Below the pieces are notes generated by a model, which was not told the origin of the DNA, made no database searches, and worked only from the letters and a program-made list of their open reading frames with translations. From the NCBI GenBank assembly GCA_947632375.1, contig CANRPF010000010.1, positions 1 through 45,979 on the forward strand: a stretch of DNA of 45,979 nt. Reading direction: 5' to 3'. Each line of letters begins with the position of its first letter. Position 1 is the first letter of the stretch. Below are positions 41,354 through 45,979 of the stretch, one piece after another. This DNA comes from an uncultured Bacilli bacterium (lineage in GTDB: Bacteria > Bacillota_I > Bacilli_A > RF39 > UBA660). A program made the translations under genes and the position numbers.

Positions 41354-42569
41354 TTAATAAAACCTCTTTTAACTCTTCTATTTCTCTATTGGTAAATTTA
41401 CAATTTTCTGGAACGTATTGCTTTATAACCCAATAATAAGTTGGCTCTAATCCAGTTAAAATACTATTAAATTTTTCTTTACCTTCTTGTGTAACAAACA
41501 GACCATATGTGTCAATCCAACGTTTTAATTTTAAAAACTTTGAATCTTCCAAATATTCAAAAGCAAGTTCTCTTTGACTTTTGCTTTGAGCTTCTTCTTG
41601 TGCCTCTTCTATCAAACCTAACTTATCATTGGCTTTAGCAATAATATAACTTGTTATCTCACTACCTTCAACTACAGGAACATCTATATCCATTTGTTCC
41701 AATTGTCTCATAACAGTATCAGTAGCAACCAAAGTGTTTTCTTCCAAATCATTCTTTTCATAAAACTTATCTCTATATTCTTCCAAGAAACTATTACTAG
41801 CCTCGTCTATTACTTCTTGTATATCTCTTACATCAACATAACTCTTAGCAATATCGTCAAATATCTCTGTGCTACACTCTTCTGCTGTAACAACAGACGC
41901 TGCCGTCAACGCCCTAAGTTCATAATAATTTATTGCTCTTCTATCTCTATCAAGTTCAACAACGTCAGAAGAAAAATTATATCCACGTTGAAAGTTTTCG
42001 TCAGTTTGAATATACAACCCTTCGACAAACATCTTTCCTTTAAATCTCTTGTCAAATAATATCTGTCCTTTTTCAGTATTCATAACTTTACCATAATTAT
42101 CATTAATACAAGGGAAGTAATCAAGTAACATCTCATAAAGATTTTCATTTATTGTACTTATATCAAAAGATAAATTCTCTCCGTCGCCACCGTCTTTTTC
42201 TTCGATATTTAATACTTGTGTATTAAACTTATCACTAACTTTAAAAGAAGGTATCCATATCTTATCTTTATTATTAATTTCAATCTTGTATCCTTTTCTA
42301 AGCAATACAACTAAAGCTAGTTTAAATCCTTCACCATATTTGCCAATAAAATTTCCTTCTTCGTCTTTACTAGAACACCCTAATATTAAGTCCTTAGCAA
42401 GCAAAGATATTCCTTTATTGGCAATATGTAAAGTACCTCCCCCATAACTAATTTCTTTTTCATATCCACACTTTTCCCCGTCTATAGCGTTTTGCAATAA
42501 TTCTCTTATTGCTTCTGTTATACCCCAACTATTTACATAATTTGGGGATATAGTTATTTCATAATTCAT
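41331..42569 (-). CDS. GHKL-type ATPase (Hsp90/MutL/histidine-kinase fold)
   Basis: A 412-aa protein. The N-terminal 200 residues form a GHKL ATP-binding domain: N box ELLQNAIDGEKCG (23-35), G1-like LHIANKGISL (47-56), and G2 IGKYGEGFKLALVVLLRKGY (75-94). The usual acidic residue of the G1 box (D-x-G-x-G) is Asn51 here, so nucleotide binding may be altered. A middle part with ERQRGYNFSS-like segments and VVELDRDRRAIN follows, and the C-terminal half is helical (about 230-400). It is unlike histidine kinases (no H box) and shorter than Hsp90 or MutL. GAGGTG lies before the ATG, which overlaps the previous stop. Role in the phage unknown. Confidence 0.78.
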   Translation of the reverse strand: MNYEITISPNYVNSWGITEAIRELLQNAIDGEKCGYEKEISYGGGTLHIANKGISLLAKDLILGCSSKDEEGNFIGKYGEGFKLALVVLLRKGYKIEINNKDKIWIPSFKVSDKFNTQVLNIEEKDGGDGENLSFDISTINENLYEMLLDYFPCINDNYGKVMNTEKGQILFDKRFKGKMFVEGLYIQTDENFQRGYNFSSDVVELDRDRRAINYYELRALTAASVVTAEECSTEIFDDIAKSYVDVRDIQEVIDEASNSFLEEYRDKFYEKNDLEENTLVATDTVMRQLEQMDIDVPVVEGSEITSYIIAKANDKLGLIEEAQEEAQSKSQRELAFEYLEDSKFLKLKRWIDTYGLFVTQEGKEKFNSILTGLEPTYYWVIKQYVPENCKFTNREIEELKEVLLNDKEEEM

Positions 42570-42771
42570 AATTAATCACCTCTAAATATATGGCACTTAG
42601 TACCACATTTGTAAATACAACAATTCCAATATAGCCATATAATGTGAACCTTTCTGGTACAAAAGTTACGACTATATTCATTTGTAAAGGAAATAAGACA
42701 ATATTAATAATTAATACGACAATCACCGCTACTAAAAACTTTATTATCTTATTCGTCATAATCGTCTTCAT
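42559..42771 (-). CDS. Small two-helix membrane protein
   Basis: A 70-aa protein with two hydrophobic segments (about 10-28: KFLVAVIVVLIINIVLFPL; and 44-62: LYGYIGIVVFTNVVLSAIY). It begins with basic residues (MKTIMTNKIIKF), so both ends probably face the cytoplasm. It overlaps genes on both sides (11 bases with the GHKL gene, 23 with the gene upstream). Small size and two membrane spans resemble small phage membrane proteins of unknown role, including superinfection exclusion and holin-like types. Confidence 0.65.
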   Translation of the reverse strand: MKTIMTNKIIKFLVAVIVVLIINIVLFPLQMNIVVTFVPERFTLYGYIGIVVFTNVVLSAIYLEVINYEL

Positions 42772-43132
42772 CTTCCATTAAAAAATGTTTTTTGTAATCG
42801 TCTTTTATTAATTCTTTTGTCTTTTTCCACTCTTTAACAAATTCCTCATAATTAAAACTCATTGTTACAGGATATTCGTCGTTCCTTTTCCATGTGATAT
42901 AAAAATTATCCTCTAACATATCCTTAAAAGATACTAAATATAAATTAACACCTTCACCGTCTAAGACAATAGCCTTACTATCAATTTCAGTATCATTAAA
43001 ATCAAATTCAAGTAGATAGTCTATCTCTTCTACAAAATCGTCTAAGTAACTATCTTGAAATTTCATACTATGAACACCGTCTGTTATCTCAAACACCAAC
43101 CAACCATAAGCAATACTCAAAACTTTAATCAC
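42749..43132 (-). CDS. Acidic hypothetical protein
   Basis: A 127-aa acidic protein. I place the start at the GTG at 43132, which has AAGGAGG 8 bases upstream inside the end of the 138-aa gene; the frame is open further upstream but would overlap that gene by over 100 bases. The product begins IKVLSIAYGWLVFEITDGVH and ends KDDYKKHFLMEDEDDYDE. It is an alpha/beta protein with no motif recognised. The end overlaps the membrane protein gene. Confidence 0.6.
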   Translation of the reverse strand: MIKVLSIAYGWLVFEITDGVHSMKFQDSYLDDFVEEIDYLLEFDFNDTEIDSKAIVLDGEGVNLYLVSFKDMLEDNFYITWKRNDEYPVTMSFNYEEFVKEWKKTKELIKDDYKKHFLMEDEDDYDE

Positions 43133-43541
43133 AGATAATACCTCCTTCTGTTGTATCATATTTGCTATAAGTGATATTTGGATATTGTGGTTTTGGGTTT
43201 TCAAGTTGTCCACCAGGGCAGTTAATAGTAATATTACAAACATCACCCTCGTCTTCTTTTTCTTTCATTTTAAGATATTCATATTTATATTCTAATAACT
43301 CTTTGTATTCTGATATAGGCACCTCAATAGTATATTCGTCACCATAAGGCATTGTCTCATAATAATCTTCGACCTCGTCACAAAGACCAATATAATCTTC
43401 TAAAGTAGTATCTTCGTCGTTATCTATTATAATTCTATTAATATATTTATCATATATGAACTCTTCGCCGTCATAACAAAATCTATAACCGTCTTCAAGT
43501 TCTCCTTTATTCTTTTTTTCTAATATTTCTTTTATTGTCAT
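43125..43541 (-). CDS. Acidic hypothetical protein
   Basis: A 138-aa acidic protein (MTIKEILEKKNKGELEDGYR; DEDTTLEDYIGLCDEVEDYY; GDVCNITINCPGGQLENPKP). AAAGGTGG lies about 9 bases before the ATG, and the stop overlaps the next start by 8 bases. Many acidic side chains and a Cys/Gly/Pro-rich end are seen. Several proteins in this operon share the strong acidic character, which in phages often goes with DNA mimicry or host-enzyme binding, but that is speculation. Confidence 0.6.
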   Translation of the reverse strand: MTIKEILEKKNKGELEDGYRFCYDGEEFIYDKYINRIIIDNDEDTTLEDYIGLCDEVEDYYETMPYGDEYTIEVPISEYKELLEYKYEYLKMKEKEDEGDVCNITINCPGGQLENPKPQYPNITYSKYDTTEGGIICD

Positions 43542-43543
43542 TT

Positions 43544-44170
43544 TTATTCCACCTTTCTTACCATTACAGGATTATTTCCACCATAACCCTTATCAATAAC
43601 ATTATTAGCACTACTAACAAACAAGTCTAATCTTTCTTCGTGTTCAACTTTCATACAAGCCCCACAACTGTCAAGTATAACGCCCCTATAAACCACACCG
43701 TCAATAGTAACATCAACTTCTTCATAATATTTATAATAATCTTTACCCTCAACAAAGCCAAAACTGCTCTGTAAATACGTAGTAGCAGCAGCAAGGACTA
43801 TTTTACCGTCATATAAGTACCACCCTTTATCATTAATATCAAAATTATAACTACATATCCCCGACCCTGTACAATCACTCGACTCGCCAGGATAATAAGA
43901 CGTTAATCTATATTGTTTTTCAGTTTGTGTTTGTTCTTCCTGTATTTCAGGAACAACGGCTCCTGTCCCCACTTCATTATCTTCCTTAGGTTCTTCTTTT
44001 TTCTCGATTTCGCTCTTCTCGATACAGACATTGTTGTTTTTCACCTCTTTTTCGTGTTTTTCAACCACTTTTACCCCATTTTTCTTTACTTTTACATCAT
44101 TTTTGCTTGAAATAGCGTCATTTTTAACAGAAAACGCCAAAAATGCAGCTAAAATTATCAAAATTTTCAT
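43544..44170 (-). CDS. Secreted protein with 3D/RlpA-like (double-psi barrel) domain
   Basis: A 208-aa protein with an N-terminal signal peptide (MKILIILAAFLAFSV; cleavage probably after residue 18), a highly charged linker (about 20-82), and a C-terminal domain: YRLTSYYPGESSDCTGSGIC, VVYRGVILDSCGAC (Asp167-Cys172) and LDLFVSSANN. The pattern D-x-C-G-A-C-M before LDLFV is typical of the 3D and RlpA double-psi beta-barrel families that bind or cut peptidoglycan. No lipobox Cys is present, so it is secreted or membrane-tethered rather than a lipoprotein. In an early-type operon such a protein could change the cell surface, for example in superinfection exclusion. Confidence 0.65.
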   Translation of the reverse strand: MKILIILAAFLAFSVKNDAISSKNDVKVKKNGVKVVEKHEKEVKNNNVCIEKSEIEKKEEPKEDNEVGTGAVVPEIQEEQTQTEKQYRLTSYYPGESSDCTGSGICSYNFDINDKGWYLYDGKIVLAAATTYLQSSFGFVEGKDYYKYYEEVDVTIDGVVYRGVILDSCGACMKVEHEERLDLFVSSANNVIDKGYGGNNPVMVRKVE

Positions 44171-44177
44171 AATTTTC

Positions 44178-44561
44178 TTAGTTTACGGACTCTTTTAAGT
44201 CAAGTATCATATCAATAAGTTCATTTTTATCACAGTTTTCAAGAGTTGCACGTTCCGCTTCTCTTTCCTCCTCTTCATAATCATAACCATAATCAACCTT
44301 TTTTAAATCCCCGTATTCATTTTCAATAGCTGTTGCTTCTTTATATCCTCTACATACAAATATACTGATTTCGTCTTCCCATACATATCCAAAGACTATT
44401 GTATCCCCAGTTGCAATAAAATAGCTGTCACATATATCCTTACGATAACTCTCTTCACATCTTTTAGTGACGTCGTCAACCATTTTTTGTACCTCATTAT
44501 CTTCAAGTCTATACCCATTCTCAAAACTATAAAAATCTTTGTCATAATAAAATCTAGTCAT
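44178..44561 (-). CDS. Acidic hypothetical protein
   Basis: A 127-aa acidic protein (MTRFYYDKDFYSFENGYRLE; DSYFIATGDTIVFGYVWEDE; YDYEEEEREAERATLENCDK). AGGAGG lies before the ATG, which overlaps the previous gene by 8 bases. Mixed alpha/beta with a helical acidic end. No family recognised. Confidence 0.6.
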   Translation of the reverse strand: MTRFYYDKDFYSFENGYRLEDNEVQKMVDDVTKRCEESYRKDICDSYFIATGDTIVFGYVWEDEISIFVCRGYKEATAIENEYGDLKKVDYGYDYEEEEREAERATLENCDKNELIDMILDLKESVN

Positions 44562-44766
44562 ACTCTTCTTCCTCCTCTAAATCGTCTAAGTATGCAAGAT
44601 AATCGTCGTCATGTTCTGGTATTCTACTATCAACTATATCTACCTTTTTAACATCAACGTCGTCACTATCAAACATATCTCTTGCTATCTCTTTTGCAAC
44701 ATCTGCATTTTCTGCCTCAACCCAACATCTGCTAGAGGTTGTAACCTTAACTAAATACTCTGTCAT
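44554..44766 (-). CDS. Small acidic protein, DpnD/PcfM-like pattern
   Basis: A 70-aa protein from the ATG at 44766 (AGGAAAGAG upstream; a TTG two codons earlier is less likely). It reads MTEYLVKVTTSSRCWVEAEN, then ADVAKEIARDMFDSDDVDVK and a very acidic end. The alternation of beta strand, E-A-E-N/D-A-D/E-A, helix and beta strand resembles small DpnD/PcfM-like phage proteins. Overlaps both neighbours. Function unknown. Confidence 0.6.
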   Translation of the reverse strand: MTEYLVKVTTSSRCWVEAENADVAKEIARDMFDSDDVDVKKVDIVDSRIPEHDDDYLAYLDDLEEEEEYD

Positions 44767-45016
44767 TATCAAAACTCTTCCTTTCTTCTATTTCTTCTAT
44801 ACTATTTACAGTATAAGCATAATCTTTATCAACATTACATAACCAATACTGTCCTGGTCTTATTTCACTTCCCTCACCGTAAAATAACCCCTCTGAAATA
44901 TCCAAATCGAACCACTTATCAAGAAAACCATATATAGCATAACTATAAGGATTTTCTAATATCTCTTTAATTTCATTATAACTGTAGCACACCCAGTTTA
45001 CTAAATTACTATTCAT
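44747..45016 (-). CDS. Hypothetical protein
   Basis: An 89-aa protein from the ATG at 45016, which has GGGAGG 7 bases upstream; the frame is open six codons further but without a ribosome site. It reads MNSNLVNWVCYSYNEIKEIL, DKWFDLDISEGLFYGEGSEI and RPGQYWLCNVDKDYAYTVNS. Aromatic and acidic, no motif recognised. Its end overlaps the next gene by 20 bases. Confidence 0.6.
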   Translation of the reverse strand: MNSNLVNWVCYSYNEIKEILENPYSYAIYGFLDKWFDLDISEGLFYGEGSEIRPGQYWLCNVDKDYAYTVNSIEEIEERKSFDNDRVFS

Positions 45017-45206
45017 TATTTTCCTCCCACTCAATATTTAAATGTTCATAATTCATATCAAGAACATCACATAATCTCTTCAAGTCCAGATAAAAGTCTA
45101 TACCAATACCAACACCTTCAAAGCAATCTCTCACTTCTTCTAGCTGTCTGCATTCTTCTTTCATTTCGTCATACTTATCAATGTCTATAATTGCAACATC
45201 TCTCAC
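45009..45206 (-). CDS. Small acidic hypothetical protein
   Basis: A 65-aa protein. I prefer the GTG at 45206 (RDVAIIDIDKYDEMKEECRQ), because AGGTGA lies 5 bases before it; the GTG at 45215 would put its ribosome site too close. A coiled coil lies in the centre (EMKEECRQLEEVRDCFEG). It ends DMNYEHLNIEWEENNE. Helical, acidic; it is the first gene after the hairpin repeats at 45.3 kb. No family recognised. Confidence 0.55.
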   Translation of the reverse strand: MRDVAIIDIDKYDEMKEECRQLEEVRDCFEGVGIGIDFYLDLKRLCDVLDMNYEHLNIEWEENNE

Positions 45207-45264
45207 TTTTTTCACCTACCTTTGTTTTAAATCTGAAACAATTGCACATAATAATACAGTAACG

Positions 45265-45333
45265 ACGTTATAACACGTAGTTGACACGCCTGTCTATAAG
45301 ACATAGTTGACACGACGTTTATAAAACGTAGTC
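45265..45333. repeat. Three tandem dyad repeats with TAGTTGACACG spacers
   Basis: Three units spaced 26 and 25 bases: ACGTTATAACACGT (45265-45278), TGTCTATAAGACA (45291-45303) and ACGTTTATAAAACGT (45315-45329). The first two are followed by TAGTTGACACG and the third by TAGTC. Each unit is an inverted repeat around ATA. In unit 2 both arms change together (ACGT to TGTC/GACA), keeping the pairing. The set lies between the 96-aa and 65-aa genes and includes the last codons of the former. RNA hairpins or operator sites are possible. Confidence 0.75.
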
Positions 45334-45609
45334 TTCTTCAAAATAGTATTCTTTAAATCTATATCCGTCTAATTTATCAAGTTTACTTACTGGTCTAAAG
45401 ATAACTCTTGTACCATTATCGAACAATATACTGTCACTCTTAACCTCACATTCACCTAAATGATTTTCTGCCAAACTCTTAATAGCACTTTTAACAGTTC
45501 TATTATTCCTACAGATTATCAGTATATCACTCTTTCCCCCTAAATGACTTTTTAAATAATAGTGGATAGTAAAGTTATCTTCACTAATATTTTTCAAAGT
45601 CCTAAGCAT
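45319..45609 (-). CDS. Small protein resembling a terminase/helicase ATPase-core fragment
   Basis: A 96-aa protein, first gene of the leftward right-end operon. It reads KSDILIICRNNRTVKSAIKS, SILFDNGTRVIFRPVSKLDK and DGYRFKEYYFEEDYVL. The order parallels strands of the terL ATPase in this same window (ISIGIVSGNGTQARMVVKQK; IVEFKNGSSIRAFTLG; RGWRFQLILVDEA), but Walker A is missing and the Walker B acid position reads FEED. So it looks like an isolated, non-catalytic piece of such a fold. The ATG at 45609 has no close ribosome site; the strong AAGGAGGAGGG lies 23 bases upstream, so a non-AUG start (IKANYD before Met1) is possible. Role unknown. Confidence 0.6.
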   Translation of the reverse strand: MLRTLKNISEDNFTIHYYLKSHLGGKSDILIICRNNRTVKSAIKSLAENHLGECEVKSDSILFDNGTRVIFRPVSKLDKLDGYRFKEYYFEEDYVL

Positions 45610-45657
45610 ATCATAATTCGCTTTTATATATACCCTCCTCCTTCCTATCTTAAAACT

Positions 45658-45686
45658 AATTTATCATACAAATTAAAAAAAGTCAA
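45658..45686 (-). promoter_or_regulatory. Leftward sigma-A promoter for the right-end operon
   Basis: Minus strand TTGACT (45686-45681), 17-base spacer, TAAATT (45663-45658), followed by AAGGAGG. It should drive the genes from the 96-aa protein to the methyltransferases. Confidence 0.8.
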
Positions 45687-45695
45687 ACATTTTTA

Positions 45696-45724
45696 TTGAC
45701 TTTTACAAAAATTTTTGCTACAAT
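45696..45724 (+). promoter_or_regulatory. Rightward sigma-A promoter for the 44-aa gene
   Basis: TTGACT (45696-45701), 17-base spacer, TACAAT (45719-45724). The expected start of RNA lies about 18 bases before the ATG. The -35 boxes of this divergent pair are 9 bases apart, like the pair at 37.3 kb. Confidence 0.85.
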
Positions 45725-45748
45725 ATAGAAAAAGGAGGTAATAGCAAT

Positions 45749-45883
45749 ATGTTAGGAGCATTAATTTGTATGGCTGCACAGCCAGCATTTACAAAAAAAT
45801 ATGGTAATACAAAAGGGGCAAGACGTGCTGTTTATTTATCACACTGTCATGCTCCAAAACCAAGACGACGTTATTATAGATAA
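45749..45883 (+). CDS. 44-aa basic microprotein, single-gene transcript
   Basis: MLGALICMAAQPAFTKKYGN, TKGARRAVYLSHCHAPKPRR and RYYR: a short protein with a hydrophobic first third and a strongly basic end (seven Arg in the last 25 residues). It has a consensus promoter, AAAGGAGG 9 bases before the ATG and a strong terminator overlapping its last codons, so it forms a complete single-gene unit. Cys7, Cys33 and His32/His34 might bind a metal. It is divergent from the right-end operon. Small basic early phage proteins often bind host RNA polymerase, nucleases or nucleic acid; the target here is unknown. Confidence 0.75.
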   Translation: MLGALICMAAQPAFTKKYGNTKGARRAVYLSHCHAPKPRRRYYR

Positions 45884-45895
45884 CGTCTTTTTTTT
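45867..45895 (+). terminator. Strong rho-independent terminator after the 44-aa gene
   Basis: GACGTTAT (45867-45874) pairs perfectly with ATAACGTC (45880-45887) around TATAG, followed by eight Ts (45888-45895). The stem includes the last four codons of the 44-aa gene. The remaining bases to 45979 hold no gene that I can see, only a short G-rich stretch near 45914-45928. Confidence 0.9.
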
Positions 45896-45979
45896 GTGCT
45901 TAAAAAAAATGAAATGGGGGTCTGGGGGAATTACTAAAAACGCTTTTTTATATGTTCTTCTTTATATATTCTTTAAGAA

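Noticed and set aside
45910-45935. G-rich stretch GGGGGTCTGGGGGA as a G-quadruplex or packaging site
   Set aside because: Only two G runs and no supporting context; at the window edge no function can be shown.
1-45979. Alternative genetic code (stop codon reassignment)
   Set aside because: Gene ends and overlaps fit standard stops; conserved proteins are intact without recoding apart from the one frameshift site.
1-45979. CRISPR arrays and tRNA genes
   Set aside because: I saw no regular direct repeats with spacers and no cloverleaf with a GGTTCGA-type T loop.

Overview
The window is part of a tailed bacteriophage genome, or a prophage closely related to one. The DNA is AT-rich (I estimate near 30% GC), genes are packed with short overlaps, Shine-Dalgarno sequences of the AAGGAGG type are strong, TTG and GTG starts are common, and the promoters are sigma-A-like. 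Together these point to a low-GC Bacillota (Firmicutes) host, probably a gut Clostridia-type bacterium. The long tape measure protein and the siphovirus-like tail genes suggest a long non-contractile tail. No integrase, replication polymerase, holin/endolysin pair or tRNA gene was recognised, so those functions must lie outside the window or be absent.

Layout. Positions 1 to about 37,244 form one leftward (minus-strand) block. Read in transcription order it holds: a HAD-type nucleotidase; a 918-aa two-barrel RNA polymerase-like protein with a DFDGD metal motif; a metallophosphoesterase; a candidate small terminase and the large terminase; the portal; a protease-scaffold protein; a decoration-like protein and the major capsid protein; connector and tail-completion proteins; a major tail protein with a predicted +1 frameshift extension; a mixed group of small proteins including a RuvC-like resolvase; the tape measure gene; a radical SAM protein of the spore-photoproduct-lyase type; and baseplate or fibre proteins that run off the left edge. 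The tape measure gene is cut into three exons by two group I introns. The larger intron carries a Vsr-like homing endonuclease. The joined exons give a continuous 1850-codon frame.

At about 37.3 kb two consensus promoters diverge. One drives the leftward polymerase and structural block; the other drives a short rightward operon (antirepressor-like protein, SF2 helicase) that ends at a bidirectional terminator near 39.27 kb. From 45.6 kb down to 39.3 kb a second leftward operon carries many small acidic proteins, a secreted double-psi-barrel-like protein, a GHKL ATPase and two DNA methyltransferases. A second divergent promoter pair at 45.66-45.72 kb drives this operon and, rightward, a single 44-aa basic microprotein with its own terminator.

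How the parts may work together (inference): host RNA polymerase would start at the two divergent sigma-A promoter pairs. The first leftward transcript makes the phage polymerase, which could then transcribe later genes. The methyltransferases, together with a striking lack of GATC and near-lack of GATGA/GATGC/GATGG in the DNA, suggest strong past pressure from host restriction.
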